64,000 bases of DNA from Siphonodentalium dalli (lineage: Eukaryota > Mollusca > Scaphopoda > Gadilida > Siphonodentaliidae). The DNA is taken from NCBI GenBank assembly GCA_032622095.1, contig CP136069.1, forward strand, positions 10,308,036 to 10,372,035, in the 5' to 3' direction. Each line of letters starts with the position of its first letter. Position 1 is the first letter of the stretch. A program made the position numbers and the translations under genes. Under the pieces are notes generated by a model. The model made no database searches. It had not been told where the DNA came from and worked only from the letters and a program-made list of their open reading frames with translations. This document shows positions 45,011 to 57,079 of this stretch, one piece after another.

Positions 45011-46862
45011 TATGTTAATCGATATAGAGGTAATGTCAAAGAGCTCTATATCCTGATGGTGGTTTTTATGCACAATGGGGGAAACGGTTTTCCTGACATT
45101 ATTCATTTCGATGCCAACGAGACACAATTTTATTGGCCTGAGTAGCCTCGTAATAATGCCCCTTTCAGTTCAGTTTCAAAGTTCTGTCCATTACCGTACA
45201 AAAACATGGTCAGAATCCCAAAAGAAGTTTTTTTGGCAAATTCCGTACTGCATCGTTTATAATTAATTGGTCATGCCTCATAAGTAACATGGTTAATACA
45301 AAGTGAGTCACAATTTGCTACCTTTTCGGAACATCAGAGAATGATATTCGGGATATGTATGAAAAATCAATTTGTTTACCAAATTTGGTTGCCATTTTGC
45401 AAATCATCTTGAGTAATTTTGTCCAAAAACAGATCAGTATGACCGATTTAAGACAGATCAAAACAATAAACACCTTCGATACCAAAGATAGTTCCATTTT
45501 ACTTGAGAAAATTGTCTTAACCTTAAAAGTTAATTTTTGCCCATTTTGATGTCAATTTGTGATAGAAAATCCAATAATTATGTTAATGTCATTGTTTAAA
45601 ATAGTAAAAATTAACCAAGGTGCATCAGAATCGGTAGTATTCAATATATATAAGACAGAATAGTCATTTTGACATCAACCACAGCGTTTATGCTGTTGCA
45701 TGACTCGCTGGGACAATATTTTCATTGTTTCCATATTTTGGCTCCCATTTTGGCAGCCATGTCGAACCAAAGCGACAATTTGGATACCATTGAGTTGGAA
45801 TATTCATAAGAAATGAAATTTGTCACTTAGATTGCACAGTTCTTCCAATTTCTTGACGAAATGGAACATGAATCCCAATGGTGATTTTTGGTGAATTTTT
45901 ATACCGTGTTCTGTAAAATCGAATTTTTAAGGAATCGGAAACGGCAGGGAGCCCATAAATGGCATATTCCATTGCTACAATGTTCAGTTAACATGAACGA
46001 ACAATACAAAATAAAGTTACAATTCCCAAACTGTTCCAAAAAGCAGAAACTGATTTTAAAGATATTTGTGCAAAAACGTCAAATTTTGTAATTGTGGCAT
46101 CCATTATGGTGGCTATTTTGGATTTTACCGAAGACAAATTGAATATGGATACAAAGGCGAACGTCCATGGTATCGCTTTGCCATCCAGTGCCTATATATC
46201 CTTTTAATATAGCCATTATATTTGATACAAAATAGATGCTCCTAAATCTCAAATTTTCGAAATGTCAAGGTCAATTTTAAGGTCAAGGGGTCACCAAAAT
46301 CCTGAAACTAGCTAACTGGTTGATGTGGACCACATAACCAACCAACCCTGAAAGTTACATGATTTGATCTAAAGGTGAACGATTTTGCGTTATGCTACTC
46401 CACTATAACATATCGCCCAGGTGAAGAGTCTGCTATTATGTTGATCGAAACGCCGGCGACGCTGTGATATTGTTGTGATATACGTATGGAATGACGGATA
46501 ATCTCACGGATGTAATTCTGGGACACACAATATCGCTGAATCCGCCACAAGCTGTTATTAGACGTTGACTTTGTCCACTGTAACGGGCTATAGCTATGCT
46601 CTAATTAGTCGTGGTTGTAGGGCGTTATATCACATATTATATACCAAAATAAGATATAAACTATAGTCGGCATCTCTATGGTGTACCCGATTATGACACC
46701 TTGACCAGAACAATAGCTGCCACGGTCAAATGGTTGACATGTGGCATCCGCAGGTAATCTTAATACAGTACTCCGCGTTAATTTTTCACATGGCCAACTT
46801 ACACCCAGTCCAGTTTTTCCTGAGCGCCATGCAGCGCGTTAACTATACACCAACCAATATTT
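45011..46862. other. Intron sequence, no exon seen
   Basis: CCATTTTGG-type motifs recur near 45730-46130, which may mark an old interspersed repeat. No gene, exon or tandem array is supported. Confidence 0.4.
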
Positions 46863-47575
46863 GGGACATGACAATCTGCGGGATGGGATGGGATATGGGA
46901 CAAAACGACAATCTGCGGGACAGAATTTCAAATCGCGTGGGACGGCCGATATCTCGAGGAATACAGCGCGTAGAGGGCTCCTTTTGGTGTCTGACGAAAG
47001 GCCAATATTCGCCCTATCCACCCATATTAACCCCGCCACTGACCGGACACCAGAAGTTGCATTATTTGATCGACAACTGACCTAACATGGGATGGAATAT
47101 GGGATAGAACGACAATCTACGGGACAGAATTTCAAATTGCGTGGGACGGCCGATATCTCGAGGAATACAGAACATATAGGGCTCCTTTTGATGTCAAACG
47201 AAAGGCCTATATTCGCCACAGCCACACATATTAGCACAGCCACTGACCGGACACCGGAAGTTGCATTATTCGGTCGACAACTGACCTAACATCAAATTTC
47301 GAAATCAAGGCCGTGGAACAGTGTGGGCAGCTATAGAAATGCATTTTTACAGCCATAAGGCTATGCCCACAAGCAAACTTGGTATTAAAATGAAATTTAT
47401 CATCTATTGCACAACAGAAATTTATTAATTTGAGCGAAGCTGCGATTTGTGCACACATAGAGACCGATTAACCCACCCATGCGAAGGTGCCACGAAATAC
47501 GAACAACTGGGGTGTTCGACATTAATGTTTATAATTTAGATTTCTCGATGAATACGCTAGCAAACAACCATATAT
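46863..47575. mobile_element. GGGACATGACAA transposon, left part with doubled end
   Basis: It begins GGGACATGACAATCTGCGGG and contains the same terminal repeat twice in tandem (from 46863 and from about 47084; parts include GTGGGACGGCCGATATCTCG and GTCGACAACTGACCTAACAT). It then continues to GATGAATACGCTAGCAA, as in the complete element at 61370. The right end was not found, so this is a truncated relative. Confidence 0.7.
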
Positions 47576-48119
47576 ACACATAATAAATTGGTGGTCCAAG
47601 GCGTGTATGCAACGCATTTATAATCTGTAGCTGAACAGAAAATTGTTCAAAAACGATGATATCTGTCGCTATGTGATTTTTATTCACAGAAATCCAACTG
47701 ATCAGTGGTTATTTCTAAAAGAAGTTAGTGTTCATGTTGCCTGAATTGTTAGCGTTTTGAATTCGTGCTGTTTGTTGTATGTTTCCCCATGCGAACAGTT
47801 TGTAAACTACGTCTTTTTATGTATTGGGGAATACTCATCGACATGGTCATCTTAGCCGCCATTTTCTGTTCAAAAATCACGAGTGAACTGGACACGGATC
47901 GATAGTGAACTGGACCGAAGATCGGAAGTGGTGTTTGTCTCGCGGAGCAGTTCCTACCCCGTGGGATACGACATGGCAATTGCAGTCTTGTCTGGATTCT
48001 GGCCCGCCAAGACAAACGACGTCATGACGTCGTAACTGGTTTTCTGCTAACAAACGTAGGAAATTGATCTAATGAACTTATTTATTGACAATGGCTGTTT
48101 ATAAATAAATACTTCAATT
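47576..48119. other. Intron sequence, nothing recognised
   Basis: No exon is seen. It may hold internal sequence of the truncated transposon to its left. Confidence 0.35.
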
Positions 48120-48355
48120 GTTCACAATTCCGATAGTAATTCCCCTTATTTTGGAATAGCAGTAATCGATAGACACAGTAAAAATATTTTCCGATTACGA
48201 CATTAATGATTTACGCCCACCGATCTACAAAAGTGCTCGCATAATAAATTCAAAAAAGCAGCGTCGTATTAGATCATATTCGGTGACGTCACAAAATCAG
48301 ATATAGTCTATATACGGTCCAAAGCGTCCGGCTTTGGTTCGTTATTAGAAACTGA
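48120..48355 (+). repeat. Duplicated intron segment, copy 1
   Basis: It matches 56500-56740 and 56770-56945: ACACAGTAA, TTTTCCGATTACGACAT, GTTCTCGCA-like and AAAGCGTCCGGCT landmarks in the same order. It belongs to the intron that travels with the collagen exons. Confidence 0.7.
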
Positions 48356-48509
48356 TGACAGAGGTTCCATCATTATCCATATTTGATCTAACCCATTTTT
48401 ATCGGATATCGAAATCACACAAAGCGTACTGTCTGATGCTAAACATGCATGGTATATAGTATGTCGCATCTACAGTGGTCACCATACACTGTATAAATTA
48501 ATTTTAATT

Positions 48510-48595
48510 AGACAACTTGGTTTGCATAGGTCTCATGGGTTAAATAGAACTGACGGACGTCCTGTGAATCATGGGCCACGATGGCCGCCGGGTGC
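48510..48595 (+). pseudogene. Decayed collagen exon
   Basis: From ATTAGACAACTTGGTTTGCA to TGACGGACGTCCTGTGAATC this follows collagen exon 3 (57382) base for base with scattered changes. The intron before it (GCATCTACAGTGGTCACCAT) matches as well. The acceptor AG is altered, glycine codons are lost, a stop interrupts the frame, and similarity fades after about 85 bases with no donor. It is a dead duplicate of the 108-base collagen exon. Confidence 0.75.
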
Positions 48596-48826
48596 AAATT
48601 TACAAAAACTTGCAACTTACAACCAACCCTGTGTTCGATATTACAATAGATACATGCAGATTACCTACTGTTGAAACAGTTCAATCTTGCAAACCTTATG
48701 ATTCAATTTGATTTCGTTTCAGTCTCTTTACATTACAAATTCTGCAGAGTGTTCGAGTGACATTTCGCCCAAGTAATTACACCAGATAATGCGGACCTTA
48801 ATTTGCTTTTATTTCTAAATCTTCAG

Positions 48827-48889
48827 GTGGGTCTGGCGGAGAGAAAGGAGAACCCGGTGTACCGGGTCGAAAAGGAGAACGCGGATCAG
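48827..48889 (+). CDS. Collagen-like exon 1
   Basis: This exon of 63 bases, phase 1 at both ends, lies between a pyrimidine-rich acceptor (ATTTCTAAATCTTCAG) and the donor GATCAG|GTACAT. It encodes Gly-X-Y triplets: GEKGEPGVPGRKGERGS after a GSG lead-in. The lysine/glutamate/arginine-rich triplets are typical of short collagen-like stalks that form trimers. It is the first module after the TSP1 exons, so the predicted protein is a secreted N-terminal TSP1 array followed by a collagenous region. Joining to the TSP1 exons is inferred from strand, order and phase; 13 kb separate them. Confidence 0.87.
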
Positions 48890-50134
48890 GTACATGTATA
48901 TAAACGTTATATAATTGAAATCATCTGAACAGAACATACAATAGTACCCTTGAGGCAATAAATTGCGCTTCAAACAAATGCCTGCCACGGAAACATTTCC
49001 AACGGCATCTCAAACCTTTTTTCGTTTTTCAGATTATTCAATCGAAGGCGTTCTGTACGTAAAGGTTCCAGTGATAATATATGTTCAATTACAATGGAAC
49101 ATTGCTAAGAGACCCGGGATAAATAGTGTTGTTATCCTCCTCCCTATTTTCCACCCTTCTGATTGGCCCATGTGCTGTCACGTGCCGGGCGACAAATCAC
49201 ACTGTCGCCCGCTGACCCGGGAGACATTGTTTTTGTCGCCCGCCTGGTGTTATATTGCAAGAATATCTCCAAACACACACTGCAGTAACTCACCTATTTC
49301 ACATCACTACGATGTACTAAAAAATCATAGATCTTATATACCCCACGGATTCGCAAAACACACCAGTTGTGGTGTTTGCTAATTTGCATATATTTAGGGA
49401 ACACTAATATTCGAACTTTTAAGTTGATACTTTTATCGGACAAGCGTTATTATGTCCTTTTTACATCGAAACATCTCGGTGATTCAATATGTTCATGTCG
49501 ACATTATGATGCAAGATTGAAAGAGTGGATCCCCTGAGGTTGGTTGGTTATAAATGTTTGCTGGTGGACAACGTAATGCATACGTTTGTCGCGAATATTG
49601 AATATGCCACATTGCAGAAGGCGATAACATACCTTATGGCTTATTGGTTTACATTGCATGGACCAATATTGACGATTTTACCACCAAAATCATCGTAACT
49701 AAACGCTGATTATCAAACGCTTAACGGCTTGACAATCGTTTATGGAACAGAAATCCTATAGGATGATAAGTAGTTACTGAAAATATACATAATCGGGGGA
49801 AATAGCACTCGCAACATCGTGCGTGTGGATGGCAAGGATTTTTTTTCCTGTGGTATAATCGGATAACAAAACAGTTGTTGCCCTTTTTCTCGGGAGACAT
49901 CGAGATTTGTCGCCACAAAAAAGGGACACGGTTTAAGTAAGGTTTTTTGGGGGGGGGGGGGGTAAGTCCAGCACTTTTTATTTTTTATCACATTTTAACA
50001 AGACCGCGAGTGATCCGGGTGGGATGGCATCCCGCTACAGTTTTTAAATTCGGGGCCCGTGGGATTTATCGGGAAAAGTAAATTTCATCTAAATTTCACA
50101 GCGTTTGCGAAGTGGCCGACGACTAAATTTAACT
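48890..50134. other. Intron sequence with dispersed GGGAGACA repeats
   Basis: No exon is seen. Stretches with CCCGGGAGACATTG and GTCGCCCGC at 49110-49250 resemble 50340-50430 (TCGGGAGACATTCCG, GCGGGCGACAA) and, more weakly, 49880-49915. They are probably fragments of one interspersed element. Confidence 0.4.
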
Positions 50135-50340
50135 ACGGCGACTTACTGTACCATATATAATCCATGTAAATACATATTAACTACGGCGACTTACTGTACC
50201 ATATATAATCCATGTAAAGACATATTCACTACGGCGACTTACTGTACCATATATAATCCACGTAAAGACATATTCACTACGGCGAATTACTGTACCATAT
50301 ATAATCCATGTAAAGACATATTAACTACGGCGACTTACAT
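50135..50340. repeat. 48-bp minisatellite
   Basis: About four and a half copies of ACGGCGACTTACTGTACCAT, ATATAATCCATGTAAAGACA and TATTCACT, almost identical. Confidence 0.85.
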
Positions 50341-50597
50341 ATGTCTCCCGGGTCAGCTGCGCTCCTCGGGAGACATTCCGTTCTCGAGCGGGTGACAAAT
50401 CTCAATGTCTCCCTCGACAGCGGGCGACAACTGTATAATGCATGGGGGGACAATTTCGAACGGTTGTATTGGTATCCATTGGTATCGGATGACTTTGATG
50501 ACCAGCAATTCACAATGGTTAATGTTTTGTACATCGTAACATTTTTGAGAAGTCACCATCATTTATTGATAAAATACTGCTATTTCCAATTAAATCT

Positions 50598-51265
50598 GCA
50601 GAATTGTTAATAAGTTACAAGTCACGTAGTTTCAACAAAGCTTCTGGTTGGGGCAATATCTCGTACGAACATATAATGTATGGTACATAATTATTAAACG
50701 AAATAATTGCAAAATGCATAACAGCAATGTTCAATTTTAGCTCCGTCCCTATAAATACAAAGAATGGCGTTATCGTAACTCTTTACAAAGGCGGTTCTAT
50801 ATATAGAAGTGACTTTAATAGTTATAGAGCTATAATAATCATGCCAGTAGTATACACATTAACAAAGCGCATACGTCAGAGACGAATTGAGCAATACTCA
50901 CCAACATTATTAACGGTTGATCCATTACAACATGGGTTTCAGAATAAATTGAGCTCCAACATGGTGTTATACATAACACGAGAATGCATTGATTATACAA
51001 GAGAAAGGGGGCATAAATTATATGCTTGTTTCCTCGACTCCACGAAGGCCTTCATGATGTGGGTCAACAAGTTGCTATACAAACGTCACAATCGTGGCAT
51101 TCAAGGCCACACATTTTACTTCATACACGATCTTATATCTGAAGTAAACTGTTCATTTAAATATAATGGTTTGACATCCCGTTGGTTCCCAGTATGTCAG
51201 GGGACACGACAGGGAGTATTTCGATCACCTGTATTTTATATGATCTACATGTACATGTACAAGTA
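50598..51265 (+). mobile_element. LINE fragment: reverse transcriptase
   Basis: A partial reverse transcriptase of a non-LTR retrotransposon. Visible blocks in order are NKASGWGNISYEH, a finger region with TLYKGGSIYRSDFNSYRAI, LQHGFQ, motif A as CFLDSTKAF with the second Asp replaced by Met, a GIQG-type stretch, and motif B as CQGTRQG with SPVFYMIY. The catalytic YADD region is missing: the sequence stops where the duplicated collagen intron begins. An in-frame stop lies near 50690. This is a dead insertion in the intron before collagen exon 2. Confidence 0.85.
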
Positions 51266-51547
51266 TCGTGTATTAGATTATGCTGACACTAACACCCTCT
51301 TTTTCCTTTTTTTATTTGATGTTATCAGTTGACATGATTATACATATGATATAAAAGTCAAACACTTGTAAAACCCTATCTCTTATGGACTCAAGATATT
51401 ACAATGTCTACCTCCCTCAGCGGGTTCCTTAATGTATTCAGTAAAATTATTGTTGGACATTGCAAGCATGCAAAGAGTAATGTATTATGCGAACACTGTA
51501 CAGTTGGATGTTACGTCCACTTTTTCCATCATACATTGTAATTTCAG
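51266..51547 (+). repeat. Intron copy before collagen exon 2
   Basis: It matches 57080-57381 (GTATTAGATTATG, TTTTTCCTTTTTTTATTTGA, TTGTTGGACATTGCAA), so intron and exon were duplicated together. Its left edge abuts the LINE fragment. Confidence 0.75.
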
Positions 51548-51655
51548 TTGGACAACGTGGTAAGGCAGGGTCTCGTGGATTAACTGGAAATGACGGACAG
51601 CCGGGGAAACCTGGTATGAAAGGGCTGCGCGGTGTAGAGGGAAAAACAGGACCAG
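51548..51655 (+). CDS. Collagen-like exon 2
   Basis: This exon of 108 bases (12 triplets, 36 codons), phase 1 at both ends, has acceptor TGTAATTTCAG and donor ACCAG|GTACAT. It encodes an unbroken Gly-X-Y run (GQRGKAGSRGLTGNDGQPGK, then PGMKGLRGVEGKTGP). Exons of 108 bases are common among fibrillar-collagen genes, but those start with a full Gly codon; here the phase-1 border splits codons, so the gene is not a classical fibrillar collagen. It is a paralogue of collagen exon 3 and of the dead exon at 48510. Confidence 0.9.
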
Positions 51656-52720
51656 GTACATTAACGTATAATGTGGAGTTACTACGTGCTCCTATCAAAC
51701 AAACACACTTATGTTCTCTGGGGCGTGGATTAGTGGTATACGTTAGGGTTGTCCAGCATTCAATGTATACCTGCATCTCATTGAATCATACCAATATTCC
51801 CTTGTCCGGTAAAACAAATGTGCGTCCCCTGTGTTCAAAAGTTCAAATTCACAGGGGGACCGTCTCACGCGCCAGCTGATTCTTTGCAAGGAGTGCTAGT
51901 ATATAATTTGCTAGTACGCCTATGGCATTTATCGCCATTGAATAATTTCTGACAATTAATGCCATCGGACGATAATATGGGACGTTAAAACAAATCCAAT
52001 CTCAAATATATATGCAGTGGTTTACCGTTTTGTTCATCAGCTAGTATTGGAATGTTTAAATCCATCACTCAAGCGCGTAAGCTGATAGTCTGTATAGTAA
52101 AATCCCCATAGGGGACGATAACTACTAACTGATACTTTACAAAATACAATGGTGTTGATTTTTGTTTTTGTAATATATGGTCTCAGTTGTGATAAACGAA
52201 TTTAATATTGTTAAAATAAATAACAGAAACGTTTTAAAAAGTAAGAAATTATCCGGATTATTCAGTGCCCACTGCGGATTCTTTGACAACATTTTAAATA
52301 GCTGCAGATTATTTATTGGTACTTTTCGTAAATTGCTGCGGATTCTATTCAGCGAAAATGCATTTTAAATGTAATTTGGATCATGGAAGTCAGAGAGCAT
52401 CGAAAAATGTAATCAGCATTATGCGAGTGACCATTCCAATTACAAAATGTAAAATGTAAATTATTTGCCCTAAGTACAGCGTCGACTGGCAAATGTGGAA
52501 AGTACAAGCTGCGGGTTTTTAAAGTGTGTGCATGGTTCTTCGGTCAGAGATACGAAAACATTAACTTCGTCATTTGGCTCCCAACCAACAATCAAACACT
52601 CCACTATTCTGAACCAAATATGGTTAGTCTGTCATAATTTTAACATTGTATATGTCTACGGTGTGTGGCTAAGCGCAATGTTCAACAAGCGGATCGTGTT
52701 TTTCATGGTTCACATAAGAC
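51656..52720. other. Intron sequence, nothing recognised
   Basis: No exon or tandem repeat is seen. Confidence 0.4.
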
Positions 52721-52721
52721 T

Positions 52722-52830
52722 CGGCACGGTGGCTCAGTAAGCAAACCCACCCCACGTGGTGTGAATTACTGATCACATTTCTGACTACGAAACTGATATG
52801 TAGAATTATTGGAAACGGGTCGACTGTGGC
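52722..52830 (+). mobile_element. Possible tRNA-derived SINE remnant
   Basis: GGCACGGTGGCTCAGTAAGC resembles a tRNA-type polymerase III A box (TGGCTCAGTAAG). A poorer B-box-like stretch (GGTGTGAATTACTG) lies about 35 bases later. No tail or second copy was seen, so the call is weak. Confidence 0.25.
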
Positions 52831-53371
52831 TCTTTAATTTGACGCCACTGAACTGCCATAGATTGTCAATACTTTTGGAGCACTTGGCGTACCATTGTTT
52901 TCATATTGGTTCTCGGCTACCAATCTTTTATAAACAAATATTATATTGAGCACTTTGGTGCTCAGCTTTTTAAAAAGCTCGCCAATATAGTGAGTGACCT
53001 TTTTCTAAACGTCATGGACCTACAGACAGAATTGACCAAGCGCAGAATTAGACTCATTATCGCTTATAACTATGTCATAAAACAATACAAACAATGAATC
53101 GAGGACATTTGACGTTCGGAGCATGGGTTTGGGAACACCCTAATAATCTCTATCGCTATATGGTATCGCCTGAATGGTATGTTCCAAAAATAGAACGATA
53201 AAGTGTCCCATTTAATCACGTCATTTTGTAGTCAGATATTTGAAATAAAATCGATATTAATTAATAGAAGCGTTGCCGGATAGGAGTCTTCAATTCATAT
53301 TCATTATTTTATACATGCGAAACTATTTCAAATTTGTTATATGATAATCCATCTTTAAATATAGCACCCAT
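52831..53371. other. Intron sequence, nothing recognised
   Basis: No exon or clear repeat. Part may belong to the LINE that follows. Confidence 0.35.
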
Positions 53372-54243
53372 GTGATTCAATTGTGTTCCCTGTCAGAAAT
53401 TTTTTACACATATTTTAGTAACACTGAGAATTACAAAATGTCATTTTTCCCTTCAACCATAAAAGCGTGGAATGACATGCCGTCCGTAATAACAGATGCC
53501 CCCATAATTTCATATTTCAAAACTTATCTTAGAATAATTGACCCCGTCACTAGACCCCCGAGGTAGTTCTACACGGGATGCAGGCAATGTAGCGTACTTC
53601 ACGCAAAACTACGGAACTATTGCAGTGACCTAAAGTCTGATAAATTCCAAAACTACATATCTGACCGTCCACGTTTCGCATGCGGCAATCAATGCGAAGA
53701 TGCATATCATTACCTTTTCGTGTGTTCCCTGTACCAATCAGAACGAATAGAAATGTATCATTCGCTACACAGAGAAGGACTCAAATTAACACATATGAAT
53801 GATTTACTTTCTGGCATCCAAAACATAGATATAAAACAAAATGTGAAATTGTTCAAAATAGTACAACATTTTATTACGGAAACTAAACGTTTTTGACAAA
53901 TTATATTAACTTAATTAATAAGTAGGACATAACTATGTTTATTGTTGTTTATTGCTTTTTTCGACCTGGTACTTGCTCGGCCATAACAATGTTTTAAATA
54001 GACACAATCGACGTTGGCACCCCCACAACCTTACATCATCCTTTCCTAACGATCCGCAAAGATCATCCTTCACCAGTCACCATTCTCTCACATTCCACAT
54101 AGCTGTAAATAAGTTACTTATTGTGCCACTTTGTCAATTATGTAATTTTGTAACAAAGTATACCGGAGATGGGCTCATTACGTTATGTAACTTGTGCCCC
54201 AATCCACTTTGTATTATTACAAATAAAATATGTTTAAAGTAAG
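53372..54243 (+). mobile_element. LINE fragment: C-terminal end and 3' UTR
   Basis: The coding part contains MSFFPSTIKAWNDMP, then TGCRQCSVLHAKLRNYCSDL and a Cys/His cluster (CGNQCEDAYHYLFVC), the usual tail of CR1/Jockey-type LINE proteins. One in-frame stop lies at 53564-53566 and the frame ends at 53895-53897. The 3' UTR ends in AATAAAATATGTTTAAAGTA. It lacks a reverse transcriptase, but may be the same family as the fragment at 50598. Confidence 0.8.
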
Positions 54244-55605
54244 ATCAATGACCTATGGGGCACAAACATGTACAGTTTCATATATGTGTCACAATTTGAA
54301 TATAACCAATACCAACCAGGCTATAGACACCAGCTAATTTACGGGAAAGTGCCAGGACCCAGAGTGTTGATCGGTTCAAGCCAAGTTTATTATTGGGACA
54401 GAACGACCCATTACGCCTAAGTCGATGGTTTGTTCACAACACATGGAGTCATGATACATTGTGAAGGATGATGGAAGGGTCCCCTCGTCTATGTTCTCCG
54501 ACACATTATTTCCCCGCACGGTTTCACTTGCATCTTAATGTGTTGTACTATATATAAGACCAACTACATAATGCACATATATGTCTTCTTATAACTAAAT
54601 TATCTCTTAGAAAGTGTCCAGAGATGTCTTGCCATTTATACTGACAATTTATTTTTATTCTTGTGGCAAAGGATTTGAGGGCGTAAATTGTTATGTTGAC
54701 TAAGATGTTAATTTAGTATGTAAAACATGTATCCGGGGGTGGTGTATCGAGTGGACGGAAAAAGTGTCTGAACATAATTTAAACTCTCAATTTGGATAGA
54801 CCTGATCAGGCGTTAAAGAACAAACATCTATGCCCAGCAATATTTAGCAATACATATGGACACGATAACATTGTTTTAAAATGTTAAACAATACTAGCCT
54901 ATTCACATGTATGGCTAAACATAGTATTGGAATAGATGAGTTGTTGTAGTTGTTACATTGATGGTGGTCAGGTTTATCCAATTTTAATATTAAAACAGAA
55001 AAAATCCATAAGCACCAATGCTTGGCATGAAAGTATTAAAAAAACTGTACACGACCGAACAATTTTAACAAACAGTGGCTAACACTTACATAAATATGAC
55101 TCGCATATTTGTTAGCACACAACTCCGTATTATGCGGTACTCCATCCTGACAATAAATATTAATTTTGTTAATTGATGAAAAAAACCATCATTCAATTTA
55201 CAACGACATCCTGAAACGTTAGCCTTGAAAAACATTACATTTGTAGAATAGTGGACAGTATTACTGAAGCACGTGGTTGTATATGATTGATGTGAACCAA
55301 ATTTGTATCAACTACAACTGTATCTGGTGGCCTGACTGTATTGCAAGTTACTTTTATAAAATAACATGTAGTTACAGTAGATTACATGTAAGAGCCATGC
55401 ATATATGATAGCCACCACTGTGAACATTTGAGTAAATTGTCAAACTCTCTTTTGGGTTCAGCGTTAAATTCTGATCGCAAATGTAGTAGTGTATCCGCGG
55501 ATAATTATCTGACGACACCAATATTCTCAAAAATAAATTTCAGAGTCACACTTGATATATGTCCATAATTTCAACTCGCACAATTCACGATAAGACTAAC
55601 TGTGT
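54244..55605. other. Intron sequence, nothing recognised
   Basis: AT-rich DNA without exon, RNA gene or tandem repeat that could be supported. Confidence 0.4.
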
Positions 55606-55609
55606 TAGT

Positions 55610-55900
55610 TAATATGTGTATAATCAGGATTAATATATGTATAATCAGGAAACGCTCTTTAAATTCTTAAAACCATCCAAACAATTTATTTCCACTAAAA
55701 TGTCAGACTGGAAACAAGTAGACTCTGAAAGTAGACCGCCATATTTTATACTTTTGGTAATTTCAACAGTCCACCAGAAGGTTAGTTATGAGGATTAATA
55801 TTTGCATAATAAATAAACGCTCTTTACATTCTTAAAACAGTCCAAAAACACTTTTTTTTCAATAAACTTTTAACTGGACACAGGCAAACTCTGAAAGCTA
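55610..55900. repeat. Two-copy tandem repeat, about 175 bp
   Basis: AAACGCTCTTTAAATTCTTA near 55652 recurs as AAACGCTCTTTACATTCTTA near 55812, each followed by a CCAAA-type stretch, an ACTGGA stretch and ACTCTGAAAG. Confidence 0.6.
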
Positions 55901-56045
55901 TTGATAAATAAATCGTTCGCATGTCGTCTTTGACATTCCGAAATTGCGTGACCGATTTTTTCGACCAAAGGAATCTGACTTGTGAAATCAGCGAGGGTGG
56001 GGGTAGGGTTAGCTTTTCTGTAATAGCTTTATCAAAAATTGATGT

Positions 56046-56447
56046 ATCGAAGTTTTGTTTTTGACATATGATCAAGATATCCTTGTCGATTGTTCATATG
56101 TGTCTATATGTGATGTAGCTGATTTTAAGAATATACAATACCTTAATATTTGGGGAAAGAAAATTGAAGATGCAGCCATAAATAAAATTCATCTGATGAT
56201 TTTATGTTAACATTTTACATTAAGATATGTAATTATGCAATTGGTGGCAAGATCTCTCACACACTCTTTACACAAGTTATCTTCTCTTTTGTAGACCAAA
56301 TTTGCAACCTCATCATGTATATTTTCTCTGTCATCTTGTTAAATTCATGTATATATATTGTATCTGGGAGCGGGGACATTGTAAGTTGTTACAACTTGTA
56401 CCCCAATCCCGTTGTAATGAATTTACAATAAAATATGTTTAAAGTAA
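56046..56447 (+). mobile_element. LINE 3' end, second copy
   Basis: The last 70 bases or so (TTGTACCCCAATCCCGTTGT to AATAAAATATGTTTAAAGTA then a run of A) match the 3' end of the LINE at 54243. Upstream, short protein-like pieces (YLNIWGKKIEDAAINKIHL) are compatible with a LINE C-terminus. This is a 5'-truncated insertion with a poly-A tail. Confidence 0.6.
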
Positions 56448-56499
56448 AAAAAAAGCCTGGCATAACACTGGCTCTCAATAAAAAGTAAACTGCCAGCAC

Positions 56500-56945
56500 G
56501 AATGAACTTAAATTGTAATTCAATATTCATAATTCTCTTTTGTAGTACCAGTAATCGAATGACACAGTAACAATATTTTCCGATTACGACATCAATGCGA
56601 TATCCAAACCGATCTACTGTGCGACAAATGTTCTCGCACAAATCCAAAACTGCGGCTTCGTATTAGATAATAATTGGTGATGTCAGAAAATCAGATATAT
56701 TCTATACACAACCCAAAGCGTCCGGCTCTGGTTCGTTATAATGTTTTTTGTTTTGTTGTAAACTACCACTATGAATGGACTTAAATTGTAATTCAATATC
56801 AATAATTCTCACTTGCAATGTCAGTAATCGAAATACACAGTAACAAGACGTTCCAGTTACGACATTAATGCTATAAGCTCCCCGATATACTGTGCGACAA
56901 AAGTTCTCGCACACATTCAAAACAGTAGCGCCGTATTAGATATTA
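56500..56945 (+). repeat. Duplicated intron segment, copies 2 and 3 in tandem
   Basis: Two tandem copies of the segment seen at 48120-48355: each has TTAAATTGTAATTCAATAT, an ACACAGTAACAA stretch, TACGACAT and CTGTGCGACAAA. The second lacks the CGTCCGGCT end. Confidence 0.7.
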
Positions 56946-57079
56946 ATTTGTTTCGTTACAATATGTATTTGTTTTCGAAGCTAGTTGTCGCTAACCAACT
57001 GACAACAACTGTTACACTTCGCACCAAGCTTTCCGAAAATGGATTATAGTCGTTTTAATATCGGTGTTCTTTCCTATCA

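Noticed and set aside
51487-51879. 130-codon frame across collagen exon 2 taken as a whole gene
   Set aside because: Gly-X-Y text starts and stops exactly at AG and GT borders (51548-51655); the flanking codons are intron.
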